Source: KK5 sp034043675 (GTDB lineage: Bacteria; Pseudomonadota; Gammaproteobacteria; Burkholderiales; Burkholderiaceae_C). From it: a stretch of DNA of 64,000 bases. Positions 17,202 through 25,532 of this stretch are shown piece after piece (position 1 is the first letter of the stretch; every line of letters begins with the position of its first letter). The notes under the pieces were generated by a model, which was not told where the DNA came from, did not search any database, and saw nothing but the letters and a program-made list of their open reading frames with translations. The stretch lies in assembly GCF_034043675.1 (NCBI RefSeq), contig NZ_JAXCLA010000006.1, forward strand, positions 186,001 through 250,000, in the 5' to 3' direction. The translations under genes were made by a program, and so were the position numbers.

Positions 17202-18800
17202 ATGAACTTCTCGAAGCTGGTTTCGATCCTGAGTGTTGTGGCAGGTGCCTGCGTGCTGTTCACCCTGGCTTTGCTGTGGGTGTCCAGGGACCTTGAGAGA
17301 ACCCATCGAACGCAGCGCCTGTCGGCCGAGCTGGCCGATCAGTTCAGACAAAGCTCCGACGATCTGACACGCTCCGTGCGCATGTTCGTGGTGACCGGCA
17401 ACCCGCTCTACCGGGACGAGTACAGCACCATCGCCGACATGCTCGACGGCAAGGCACCGTCGCCGGCCGAACCGCAGCGCATCTACTGGCCTTTCTATGA
17501 AGTGACGGGCGTGAAGCCACAGCCGGATGGTGCCGCCGTTTCCTTGATCGAGCTGATGAAGCAAGCGGGTTTCTCGAATGAGGAGCTGGCCAAGCTGGAA
17601 GAAGCCAAGGGCCTCTCCGACAGGCTCATTGCCCTCGAAACAGAAGCGATGAAGCTGGCCGCCGACGGCACGCCCGAAGGGAAGGCCCAGGCCATCCAAT
17701 CGGTCCACAGCAAGGAGTACATCGAGCAGATCGCCAAGATACTGAAGCCGGTCGACGAGTTCTTCGTGTTGCTGGAGGCGCGCACCTCTCAGGCCATCGT
17801 CAACACCCAGCGGGTGCAGAACGTGTTGTCGGTGTTGATCGTTCTGGCCATTTCCAGCCTGTTCGGATTGATGGTGTTTGCGAGCCGCTTGTTGCGCAGG
17901 CAGGTCGGCGGCCCCATGAGCGCCGCGACGGACGCCATCCAGTTGTTCTCGTCCGGCGATTTCAGCCAAGCGGTCGCGTTCGACAGCAATGGCAGCATGC
18001 TGGGTGGTCTGGAGACGATGCGGACCAGCCTGCAGGATGTGGTGCGCAAGGTGCGCGAGAGCTCCCATGGGCTGTCCCTCGCCAGCGCTGAAATCGCCCA
18101 GGGCAACCATGACCTCTCGGCCCGCACGGAGAGCCAGGCCAGCGCCTTGGAAGAGACCGCGGCCTCCATGGAAGAACTCACGGCCACCGTCAACCAGAAT
18201 GCCGAAAGCGCGCGGCAGGCCAATCAGTTGGCCATCGACGCGTCCTCCGTCGCGGAACAGGGAGGCGCCGTGGTCGCGCAGGTGGTGGAGACCATGAAGG
18301 GGATCAACACCTCGTCGCAGAAGATTGCCGAGATCGTCGGCGTCATCGACGGCATTGCCTTCCAGACCAACATCCTGGCCTTGAATGCCGCCGTCGAGGC
18401 GGCACGCGCAGGAGAGCAAGGACGTGGTTTCGCCGTGGTGGCGTCCGAGGTGCGCTCACTTGCCGGGCGTTCCGCCGCAGCTGCCAAGGAGATCAAGGCC
18501 TTGATCAGCGCCAGTGTCGAGCGCGTGACGCAGGGGAACGCCATGGCCGACAAGGCAGGAAGCACGATGGCAGACGTGGTGACCGGCATTAAACGTGTCA
18601 CGGAAATCATGGGCGAGATCAGTGCCGCGAGCAACGAGCAGGCTTCCGGCGTGGCGCAGATTGGCGAGGCCGTCACCCAGATGGACCAGGCCACGCAGCA
18701 GAACGCGGCACTGGTGGAGGAAATGGCGGCCGCCGCCAGCAGCCTCAGTGACCAGGCCAACGGGCTGGTGCAATCGGTCGCGGTTTTCAGGCTCGCCTGA
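17202..18800 (+). CDS. Methyl-accepting chemotaxis protein
   Basis: A 532-residue chemoreceptor with an N-terminal membrane helix (about 6-27), a periplasmic helical sensor domain of about 175 residues, a second helix near 206-228, a HAMP linker, and a canonical signalling domain. The hairpin tip near residue 387 reads QTNILALNAAVEAARAGEQG followed by RGFAVVASEVRSLAGRS, the class found in E. coli Tsr and Tar, so it should couple to the main chemotaxis kinase. Methylation-helix motif LEETAASMEELTATVNQNAE is present. The sensor region resembles no ligand family I can name. A GAGGGACCTCA ribosome site precedes the ATG. Confidence 0.93.
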   Translation: MNFSKLVSILSVVAGACVLFTLALLWVSRDLERTHRTQRLSAELADQFRQSSDDLTRSVRMFVVTGNPLYRDEYSTIADMLDGKAPSPAEPQRIYWPFYEVTGVKPQPDGAAVSLIELMKQAGFSNEELAKLEEAKGLSDRLIALETEAMKLAADGTPEGKAQAIQSVHSKEYIEQIAKILKPVDEFFVLLEARTSQAIVNTQRVQNVLSVLIVLAISSLFGLMVFASRLLRRQVGGPMSAATDAIQLFSSGDFSQAVAFDSNGSMLGGLETMRTSLQDVVRKVRESSHGLSLASAEIAQGNHDLSARTESQASALEETAASMEELTATVNQNAESARQANQLAIDASSVAEQGGAVVAQVVETMKGINTSSQKIAEIVGVIDGIAFQTNILALNAAVEAARAGEQGRGFAVVASEVRSLAGRSAAAAKEIKALISASVERVTQGNAMADKAGSTMADVVTGIKRVTEIMGEISAASNEQASGVAQIGEAVTQMDQATQQNAALVEEMAAAASSLSDQANGLVQSVAVFRLA

Positions 18801-18821
18801 GATCCCGCTGAGGCGATCGGT

Positions 18822-19394
18822 TCAGCCGATCGACTGGGCGATGCGCCGGCGCGTGGTCTGCAGGATGCGGTCGGACAGCTCGGGGTCGTCGACCATCCGC
18901 GCGATCGTCAGGGCGCCCACCATGTTCGTCAGCAGGCTCAGCGCCGTGTCCATGCCCTCGGCATCGTCCGGCGAACGCATGAACGGGGCGGCGGCCTCGA
19001 CGATCTTGCGGAAGCTGGTGGTCGCCGCGTGGCGCGTGTTGTCGTCGGCGCGTACCAGTTCGCTGCCCATCGCGGCGAGCGGGCAGCCGTCCTCGACCTT
19101 GTCGCGGTAGGCCTCGGTCATGTAGTCCTGGAAGACGGCGAGCATCGCCTCGGCCCCCTTCTCGGCGGCCTCGCGGGAGTCCCGCACCATGTTCTTGTCG
19201 GTGGCCGACAGTGCCTCGGCCACCAGTTGATCCTTGGACCCGAAGTGCCGGTAGAAGCCGCCGTGCGTCAGGCCCGCGGCGGCCATGATTTCCGCCACGC
19301 CGGTCGCCGCGATGCCCTTGCGGCGGAAGGTCTTGGCGGCGGTCTCGACGATGCGTTTGCGGGTCTCCGCGGTTTCTGCCTTCGACTTCTTCAT
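18822..19394 (-). CDS. TetR/AcrR family repressor, probable regulator of the adjacent MFS pump
   Basis: A 190-residue repressor. The DNA-binding domain (RKRIVETAAKTFRRKGIAAT, then VAEIMAAAGLTHGGFYRHF) belongs to the subclass whose members control neighbouring efflux or reductase genes. The C-terminal ligand domain has the CPLAAMGSEL segment typical of this subclass. It is divergent from an MFS transporter gene, with a 155-bp region that holds two copies of an inverted-repeat unit. Autoregulation and repression of the pump are the natural inference. Confidence 0.92.
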   Translation of the reverse strand: MKKSKAETAETRKRIVETAAKTFRRKGIAATGVAEIMAAAGLTHGGFYRHFGSKDQLVAEALSATDKNMVRDSREAAEKGAEAMLAVFQDYMTEAYRDKVEDGCPLAAMGSELVRADDNTRHAATTSFRKIVEAAAPFMRSPDDAEGMDTALSLLTNMVGALTIARMVDDPELSDRILQTTRRRIAQSIG

Positions 19395-19420
19395 CTCGGT
19401 CTCCGTCTGTTCCGCGCCAT

Positions 19421-19539
19421 TTTAGATGACGTGTCGTATCAATAACCACTTTTAGAGAATAGTCATCATCTATGTCTTGACGGTTTAGATGACGACTCTT
19501 AGCATTCGCCCACTTTTTAGTGAATCACCATCATCTAAG
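19421..19539 (+). promoter_or_regulatory. Duplicated inverted-repeat operator between TetR gene and MFS gene
   Basis: Two similar units: 19421-19472 and 19484-19539. Each opens with TTTAGATGACG, contains CACTTTT(T)AG, and closes with an inverted copy (CATCATCTA). Together they give four half-sites in alternating orientation, the layout of tandem operators. Confidence 0.75.
19477..19505 (+). promoter_or_regulatory. Candidate sigma-70 promoter of the MFS gene
   Basis: TTGACG (19477-19482), 17-bp spacer, TAGCAT (19500-19505). The spacer contains the TTTAGATGACG half-site, so repressor binding would block polymerase. Confidence 0.6.
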
Positions 19540-19549
19540 TGAGGCAAGC

Positions 19550-20716
19550 ATGGACAAACGTCTCTTCGTACTGGCACTGGGCATGTTCGCCCTCGGCACC
19601 GACAGCTTCGTGGTGGCCGGCGTGCTGCCCAAGATCTCCGAGAGCTTCCAGATCACGCCGGGCCTGGCCGGGCAATTGACGACGGCATACGCGATCGCCT
19701 ATGCGCTGCTGTCGCCGACGATCGCGGCGCTGGCCGCCTCGGTGCCGCGCAAGAAGCTGATGCTGTCGGGCCTGGCCGTCTTCGTGCTCGCCAACCTGGC
19801 CACGGCCGCGGCGCCCACCTTCTTCCTCGCCCTGCTCACTCGCGTCTTCGCCGGACTGGGCGCGGCCATGTACGCCCCCACGGCCACCGGCACCGGCGCG
19901 CTGATCGTGGCGCCCGAGCACCGGGGCAAGGCGCTGACGATCATCGTCGCCGGCCTCACCGCCGCCACGGCGCTGGGCTCGCCGATGGGCACGGTGATCG
20001 GCGGCCTGGGCGACTGGCGCTGGACCATGGTGTTCGTCTCCGTCATCGGCCTGCTGGCGGCCATCGGCATCGCCGTGCTGCTCAAGCAGGTGCCGCTGCC
20101 GGCGAAGGTGAGTTTCCGCGCCCGCATCGCGCCGCTGTCGGATGCCCGCGTGGGCCTGACCCTGGCCACCACCCTGCTCGCCATGGCCGGCAACTTCGTG
20201 ATCTACACCTACTTCTCGGTGGTGTTCGATCGCGTGCTGACCAGCACCGCGCTGTTCGGCGCCCTGCTGGTGCTGTGGGGCTCCGGCGGCACGGTGACGA
20301 ACATCGTGCTGTCGCGCCTGCTGGACAAGTTCGGCCCGCGCGAAGTGCTGCTGGTGATGCTGTCGGTGCTCGTCGTGGACATGGCGCTGGTGCCCTGGGC
20401 CAGCGCGCACCTGTGGTCCTCGGTGCTGGCGATCGCCGTGTGGGGCATCGCGGGCTGGGGAATCATGGGCCCGCAGCAGTACCGCCTCGTCAACATCGCG
20501 CCGCAGATCGCGCCGGTGGTGCTGGGCCTGAACACGGCCGCTACCTACCTGGGCGTCACCGCCGCCGGTGTGCTGGGCGCCGCGGGCCTGCAGGTGCTCG
20601 GCGGGCACAAGCTCGGCTTCTTCAGCGTGCTGCTGTTCGCCCTGGCCATCGTCGCTTCCGAACTGGCCACGCGCCGCATCGCCGGCCGCGAGGCCGCCGC
20701 CGCAGCGGCCGCCTGA
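19550..20716 (+). CDS. MFS transporter, DHA1-type efflux pump
   Basis: A 388-residue inner-membrane protein with 12 helices. The N terminus FVLALGMFALGTDSFVVAGV, then LPKISESF, matches the drug:H+ antiporter-1 group (AraJ/YdhP-like). The conserved cytoplasmic loop between helices 2 and 3 is PRKKLMLSG, and motif C is ALGSPMGTVIGG in helix 5. The start ATG at 19550 is supported by GAGGCAAGC upstream. It is followed after 33 bp by a short-chain dehydrogenase gene, so the two form an operon under the divergent TetR gene. Substrate unknown. Confidence 0.92.
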   Translation: MDKRLFVLALGMFALGTDSFVVAGVLPKISESFQITPGLAGQLTTAYAIAYALLSPTIAALAASVPRKKLMLSGLAVFVLANLATAAAPTFFLALLTRVFAGLGAAMYAPTATGTGALIVAPEHRGKALTIIVAGLTAATALGSPMGTVIGGLGDWRWTMVFVSVIGLLAAIGIAVLLKQVPLPAKVSFRARIAPLSDARVGLTLATTLLAMAGNFVIYTYFSVVFDRVLTSTALFGALLVLWGSGGTVTNIVLSRLLDKFGPREVLLVMLSVLVVDMALVPWASAHLWSSVLAIAVWGIAGWGIMGPQQYRLVNIAPQIAPVVLGLNTAATYLGVTAAGVLGAAGLQVLGGHKLGFFSVLLFALAIVASELATRRIAGREAAAAAAA

Positions 20717-20749
20717 ATCGATTCCTTCCCCCACCCTCACGAGGCAATC

Positions 20750-21616
20750 ATGCAAAAGACCATCCTGATCACCGGCACGTCCAACGGCTTCGGCAAGGAC
20801 GCCGCTCTCACCCTGGCCGCCGCCGGGCACCGCGTGTTCGCGACGATGCGCGATTCGCTGGGCCGCAACCGCGAGGCCGCCGCGGCGCTCCAGGCCAAGG
20901 GCATCGAAGTCGTGGAGCTGGACGTCAAGCAGAACGCTAGCGTCGACGCGGCATTCGCCGCCGTGTTCGAAAAGACCGGCGGCCGGCTCGACGTGCTGAT
21001 CAACAACGCGGGCCTGATGATCCAGGGCATCTCGGAAACGATCACCGCCGAGCAGACCCGCGACATGTTCGACGTCAACGTGTTCGGCATCCAGCGCACG
21101 ACCCGCGCGGCCCTGCCCGCGATGCGTCGCGCGAAGACCGGACTGATCGTCAACATCGGCTCGATCCTCGGCCGCGTGACCATCCCCTTCGTGGGCCTCT
21201 ACGGCGCCACCAAGCACGCGGTGGAGGCGATGACGGAGTCCTACCGCTACGAGCTGTCGCAACTGGGCGTGGACGTGGTGCTGGTCCAGCCCAGCGCCTA
21301 CCCGACGAATCTCTACTCCACGCACCAGGATCCCGCCGACGCCGCCCGCGAGCCGGAGTACGGCGAAGTAGCCGCCGTGCCGAAGGGCTTCGTCGCCTTC
21401 CTGCAGAGCGTGTTCAGCGGCGCCGATGCACCGGACCCGCACGACGTGGCGCAGGCGCTGGTGACGCTGGTCGAGACGCCCGCCGGCCAGCGGCCCGAGC
21501 GCGTCGTCGTCGGCAACCCCTTCGGCGCCACCGACGTCAATGCCGTGGTGAAGCCGATCCAGGGTCAGCTCATCGAGGGCATCGGCATGAGCGGGCTGGC
21601 GGCGCTGAAGGTCTGA
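20750..21616 (+). CDS. Short-chain dehydrogenase/reductase
   Basis: A 288-residue NAD(P)-dependent oxidoreductase with the Rossmann motif TGTSNGFGK at residues 8-16, DVLINNAGLM as the NNAG motif, Ser in NIGSILG and the YGATK active-site pair (Tyr and Lys). Length and the C-terminal extension fit classical SDRs of the retinol dehydrogenase-like group. It lies 33 bp downstream of the MFS gene, suggesting that the same compound is reduced and exported under TetR control. Cofactor preference is not certain. Confidence 0.93.
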   Translation: MQKTILITGTSNGFGKDAALTLAAAGHRVFATMRDSLGRNREAAAALQAKGIEVVELDVKQNASVDAAFAAVFEKTGGRLDVLINNAGLMIQGISETITAEQTRDMFDVNVFGIQRTTRAALPAMRRAKTGLIVNIGSILGRVTIPFVGLYGATKHAVEAMTESYRYELSQLGVDVVLVQPSAYPTNLYSTHQDPADAAREPEYGEVAAVPKGFVAFLQSVFSGADAPDPHDVAQALVTLVETPAGQRPERVVVGNPFGATDVNAVVKPIQGQLIEGIGMSGLAALKV

Positions 21617-21620
21617 AGGG

Positions 21621-22463
21621 TCAGCGGCTCAAGACGTCCCGCAACACGCGAGCCAAGCGCTCGCTCGCCGCGTCGACGCGCGGCCCGCGCAACAGATGCA
21701 GCGGCGCGCTGGGAAGCGCGGGCAGCCCTTCGTCGCGCAGGGCGCGCAGGTCCGCGGGAACGGTGTCGGCCATCCAGACGGTCACGGCATGGTCGGCGCG
21801 CACCAGCGCGGTGGTGGCCTCGATGTCGCCCGTTTCGTAGACGAATCGGGCCTCGCGCCCCTGGGCCAGCAGGGAAGCCTGCATGTAGACGCGGAATGCG
21901 CAGTCCTCGGCCACCATGGACACCGGCAAGGGATTGCGCCGATGCGCATTGCCATCGGCCGCGCCGACCCACACCAGCGCTTCTTCGCCGAGGCATTCGG
22001 TCTGCGGCGGCACCGTGCCCTGGACGACGGCCATGTCCAGCTCTCCGCGCTCCAGCGCGGCCACGAGGCGGATGGACAGGGTGCACTGCAGGCTCAGCTC
22101 CGTGCCCTGCTCCACAGGTTGCCAGCGCGCCAGGATGTCCGGCAGCCAGCGGCGCGCCAGATCGGGCGGCAGGCCCAGGCGCAAGGGCTGCGGCGTGTGG
22201 CCCCGCAGGGCCCGCCAGGCCTCGTCGTGCGCGGCCAGCAGCTTGTTGAACTCGGTGAGCGCTCGCGCGCCGTCTGCCGTCAGCCGCGCGCCGCGATGGT
22301 CCCGCTCCAGCAGTCGCAGCCCCAGCTGTTCCTCCAGCCGTTTGAGCTGCTGGCTGACGGTGCTCTGCGTGAGCTTGAGTTCGTTGGCCGCGGCGGTCAC
22401 ATTGCCGAGCTGGGCGGTGCATACGAAGGTACGCAGCAACACGGGGTCAAGATCGCGAGGCAT
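21621..22463 (-). CDS. LysR family transcriptional regulator
   Basis: A 280-residue regulator. The N-terminal winged helix reads LDPVLLRTFVCTAQLGNVTA, then LTQSTVSQQLKRLEEQLGLRL, which is the LysR signature. The effector-binding domain follows (LRLGLPPDLARRW onward). It converges on the SDR gene with 4 bp between stops and is divergent from the cupin gene. LysR proteins usually control the divergent gene, so the cupin protein is its likely target. Confidence 0.93.
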   Translation of the reverse strand: MPRDLDPVLLRTFVCTAQLGNVTAAANELKLTQSTVSQQLKRLEEQLGLRLLERDHRGARLTADGARALTEFNKLLAAHDEAWRALRGHTPQPLRLGLPPDLARRWLPDILARWQPVEQGTELSLQCTLSIRLVAALERGELDMAVVQGTVPPQTECLGEEALVWVGAADGNAHRRNPLPVSMVAEDCAFRVYMQASLLAQGREARFVYETGDIEATTALVRADHAVTVWMADTVPADLRALRDEGLPALPSAPLHLLRGPRVDAASERLARVLRDVLSR

Positions 22464-22564
22464 GGGTCATTGTCGTGGACGATGGCCCCATCACCGAATG
22501 TCGTTGGACGTTCCGGAGCGGCGCGCGAACACTGGCGGTTCCTCTGTTTGCTACACCGCATGCC

Positions 22565-22945
22565 ATGCCCGAGAACTTCCCCACCCAGGTCCATCTGCTG
22601 AACGCCGCCCGCGAGTTGCGCGAGCCCTGGTCGCCGCGCGTGGTGGCGCGGGTGAACGATCAGTACGTCAAGGTCGCCAAGCTGCAGGGCGAGTTCGTCT
22701 GGCATGCGCACGAGCAGGAGGACGAGCTGTTCCTCGTGCTCGCCGGCGAACTGCGCATCGACTACCGCGATCGGCCCGCGGTGCACCTGCGGCCCGGCTC
22801 GCTGCACGTCGTGCCGCGCGGCGTCCAGCACTTTCCGGTGGCGAAGGAGGAATGCCTGATCGCGCTGATCGAGACGGTCACCACGCGCCACACGGGCGAG
22901 CTGCAGACCGAGCGCACCCGATCGCTGGCAGAGCAGCTCAGCTGA
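22565..22945 (+). CDS. Small cupin domain protein
   Basis: A 126-residue single-domain cupin. The metal-binding motif is visible as FVWHAHEQEDELFLVLAGEL (the H-x-H and downstream E), with a later VVPRGVQHFPV histidine, so it probably holds a divalent metal. The open frame begins earlier, at 22475, but the family sequence starts at MPENFPTQVHLL, hence the ATG at 22565. Divergent from a LysR gene. Its last 8 bp overlap the convergent second LysR gene. Substrate unknown. Confidence 0.82.
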   Translation: MPENFPTQVHLLNAARELREPWSPRVVARVNDQYVKVAKLQGEFVWHAHEQEDELFLVLAGELRIDYRDRPAVHLRPGSLHVVPRGVQHFPVAKEECLIALIETVTTRHTGELQTERTRSLAEQLS

Positions 22946-23912
22946 CGCGGACCGCGTGCGGAAACGCCTCCGCGATGTGGTCGATGAAGGCCCGCGTCGC
23001 CGCGCTCATGCCGCGGCGCGTGGGCATCAGCGCGGTGATCGTCGCGTCGGCGGCGATCCACTCGGGCAGCACGCGCCGCAGCCGGCCCGCGGCGACCTCG
23101 TCGCGGCAGACGTAGGCGGGCAGCGCGACGATGCCGGTGCCGGCCTCGGCCGCGCGCTTCAAGGTCACCATGCAGGAGCCGGTGATGCGCGGGCGCAGAC
23201 TCACCTGGACCGTGTTCGCGCTGTCCGTCTCGTGCGTCAGGCTCCACGAGGGCGAGACGCCGTCGCGCTTCATGAACAGCGTCGCGCAGCCGGCCAGGTC
23301 CTCCGGCGCCGCCGGCACGCCATGGGCCTCCAGGTAGCCAGGCGAGGCGAACAGATGCCAGGGCGCTTTCGCGAGCGCGCGCTGCACCATCGTCGAATCG
23401 GGCAAGGCGCCGGAGTAGGCGCGGATCGCGAAGTCCAGCCGGTCCGCGACGATGTCAACATTGCTGTCGCCGGCATGCTGGACCAGTTCGACCTTCGGAT
23501 ACTTGGCCAGGAACGAGGAGATCATTTCCGGCATCGCGAACTGCGCCGTCGCGATCGCCACCGTGAAGCGCACGGTACCCGTGGGCTCGGTGGAGCGGCT
23601 GCGCATCGCCAGCTCCGCCTCGTTCGCGCGGGCCAGCGTGGCCACCGCATGGCCGTAGAACTCGGTGCCGTTCTCGGTCAGCGTGATGTGGCGCGAGGTG
23701 CGTGCGAACAGCGTCAGGCCGAGTTCCTTCTCGAGCTGCTGGATGCGGTAGCTGATGGTCGAAACGGGCTTGTCCAGCGCACGCGCGGCTGCCGACAGGC
23801 CGCCCCGCTCGGCCACTTCCACGAAGAATCGAAAGTCGTTGAGATCCAGCACCGGGGCCCTCGCACCGACCGGGTCGGTTGTGCAAAGGTTCGATGCTAT
23901 CCCCGCATTCAT
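22938..23912 (-). CDS. LysR family transcriptional regulator, last gene of a coupled operon
   Basis: A 324-residue regulator. The winged helix begins LDLNDFRFFVEVAERGGLSA, followed by KPVSTISYRIQQLEKELGLT, and the effector domain resembles the group that includes AaeR/PcaQ-like proteins. The start ATG at 23912 overlaps the stop of the upstream hydrolase gene as ATGA, so translation is coupled. This is unusual because LysR genes are normally divergent from, not downstream of, their targets. The long open frame that runs through into the hydrolase region is not part of the gene. Confidence 0.88.
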   Translation of the reverse strand: MNAGIASNLCTTDPVGARAPVLDLNDFRFFVEVAERGGLSAAARALDKPVSTISYRIQQLEKELGLTLFARTSRHITLTENGTEFYGHAVATLARANEAELAMRSRSTEPTGTVRFTVAIATAQFAMPEMISSFLAKYPKVELVQHAGDSNVDIVADRLDFAIRAYSGALPDSTMVQRALAKAPWHLFASPGYLEAHGVPAAPEDLAGCATLFMKRDGVSPSWSLTHETDSANTVQVSLRPRITGSCMVTLKRAAEAGTGIVALPAYVCRDEVAAGRLRRVLPEWIAADATITALMPTRRGMSAATRAFIDHIAEAFPHAVRVS

Positions 23913-24808
23913 GACGGCCAGTGCCGGTCGAGGAATGCCGCGCTGCGGTCGAGCGCCTGGCGCGCGCTGGCCAGCTCGGCGGTGTTGAGCTGGAACACGT
24001 GGTGCATGCCCTGCCACACCTCCAGCGACACCTCCGCCCCGGCCCGCGCGGCGGCCTCGGCCATGCGGCGCGAATCGTCGAGCAGGACTTCGTCCGTGCC
24101 GACCTGGATCAGCGTCGGCGGCAGCAGGCGCAGGTCGGGATCGAACAGCGGCGAGGCACGCGGATCGGTGGCCGGGGCCGCGCCCAGGTAGGCCGCGGCG
24201 GAGGCCCGCAGATAGCCGACGTCCAGCAGCGGATCGGCGACGGCGAACTCGCGCGCGCTGTCGCCGCTGAGGCTCAGGTCGGTCCAGGGCGAGAAGGTCG
24301 CCAGCGCGGCCACGGGGATGCCGCGGCGCCGTGCCTCCAGCACCGTTGCGAACGACAGGCCGCCGCCGGCCGAGTCGCCGACGACCGCGACCGCACCGAA
24401 GTCGGCGGCGAGGTGTTCCAGCGTCTCGGCGGCGAGATCGCGTGCCGTCGGCACCGTCGCCTCCGGGGCGAGCGGGTATTCCAAGGCGAAGGCCGGCACC
24501 CGCGTGCGGGCGGCGAGTTGGCTCACCATGCCGGCATAGGCGCCGGCATGCCCGAGCCCGTAGCCGCCGCCGTGGATGAAGAGGATGGCGCGGCCCGGCT
24601 GCGCCTCCGCGGGTCGGCACCACAGGCCGGGACTGGCCGGATCCTCGGCGCGGGTCACGCCCTCGGCGATCGGCGTCGCGGCGATGAACTGGTCATAGAT
24701 CTCGCGCGGCGTGCCCACGGCGGTCGACCAGAACCTGCCGAACTGCAGCCGCAGCGCGCGTGCCGCGGCGATGTCGCTCTCGATGATGGGGACGACGGTG
24801 GCGCTCAT
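23909..24808 (-). CDS. Alpha/beta hydrolase, hormone-sensitive lipase family
   Basis: A 299-residue esterase. The oxyanion-hole motif HGGGYGLGHAG and the nucleophile elbow VGDSAGGGLS with Ser146 place it in the HSL (type IV) group. An aspartate in VGTDEVLLDD and a histidine in GMHHVFQL complete the triad. It sits between an isochorismatase-like gene and a LysR gene, with ATGA overlaps at both ends. This suggests a linked pathway in which an ester or amide is opened and then hydrolysed. Substrate unknown. Confidence 0.9.
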   Translation of the reverse strand: MSATVVPIIESDIAAARALRLQFGRFWSTAVGTPREIYDQFIAATPIAEGVTRAEDPASPGLWCRPAEAQPGRAILFIHGGGYGLGHAGAYAGMVSQLAARTRVPAFALEYPLAPEATVPTARDLAAETLEHLAADFGAVAVVGDSAGGGLSFATVLEARRRGIPVAALATFSPWTDLSLSGDSAREFAVADPLLDVGYLRASAAAYLGAAPATDPRASPLFDPDLRLLPPTLIQVGTDEVLLDDSRRMAEAAARAGAEVSLEVWQGMHHVFQLNTAELASARQALDRSAAFLDRHWPS

Positions 24809-25419
24809 TTGGCCAGCGCTCCGGCCACCTGGCCCATAAGCACGGCGAAGGGCATGTCCAGCGCGGCGTAGACGTCCAGCGCCTTCGGGTCGGCGTTGTC
24901 GCCCATGATCTCGACCATCAGGGTCGCGTAGTCGGAAACCTCGATGCCCAGCGCCGTCAGTCGGGCCAGGCCGGCTTCGCGCTTGGCGAGCGAGAAAGTA
25001 CCGCAAGCATCGAGCGCGACGATGGGCTGGAAGCCCTCCTCGGACGACGAGATCGCGGGCAGCGAGGCACATACCTCGAAAGACAGGCCCGCGATGATCA
25101 GGTGGTCGCGGCCGGTGGCCTTCACGGCGGCGACGAAGGGCGCGTGGTCCCAGGCGTTGACGGAGGAGCGGTCCATGATCTCGCCGCCGCCGAGCGCTTG
25201 CTGCAGCTCGGGCGCCGTCGGCCCCCACATGCTGTCGCGGGCGGTGGTCACGGCGACGACCGGCAGTCCCAGCACCTTGGCGGCGCGGGCCAGGCCGACG
25301 ACGTTGTGCTTGAGTTCGCTGACCGTGATGTCGCGTACGCCGGTCATCAGGCCGACCTGGTGGTCGATCAGCAGGACCGCGGTGTTGTCGCGGGTCATGC
25401 GGGTGCGCTTCGTTTGCAT
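24805..25419 (-). CDS. Isochorismatase-like cysteine hydrolase, YcaC-type
   Basis: A 204-residue enzyme of the isochorismatase-like hydrolase family. The nucleophile is Cys117 in LSFEVCASLPA, and Asp19 in LLIDHQVGL is the conserved acid. NAWDHAPFVAAVKATGR is very like YcaC of E. coli, whose function is not established. It is the first gene of a three-gene operon (isochorismatase-like, alpha/beta hydrolase, LysR), coupled to the next by ATGA. The 113-bp region upstream faces an AraC gene transcribed in the same direction. Confidence 0.9.
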   Translation of the reverse strand: MQTKRTRMTRDNTAVLLIDHQVGLMTGVRDITVSELKHNVVGLARAAKVLGLPVVAVTTARDSMWGPTAPELQQALGGGEIMDRSSVNAWDHAPFVAAVKATGRDHLIIAGLSFEVCASLPAISSSEEGFQPIVALDACGTFSLAKREAGLARLTALGIEVSDYATLMVEIMGDNADPKALDVYAALDMPFAVLMGQVAGALAK

Positions 25420-25532
25420 GGCGAGTTCCTTCGAATGGTTGGGGTGAATCCATTCGACCGGAGGCCCGCCCGGCGATCAACGCGGGTGGCTTGGAGGGAG
25501 CTTCCAACCGACCGGAAGGTCAGGTCGCGAAG

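Noticed and set aside
22938..24623. 561-codon single gene joining LysR and the hydrolase region
   Set aside because: The upstream 237 codons are in a shadow frame of the hydrolase, which has its own active-site motifs in another frame.
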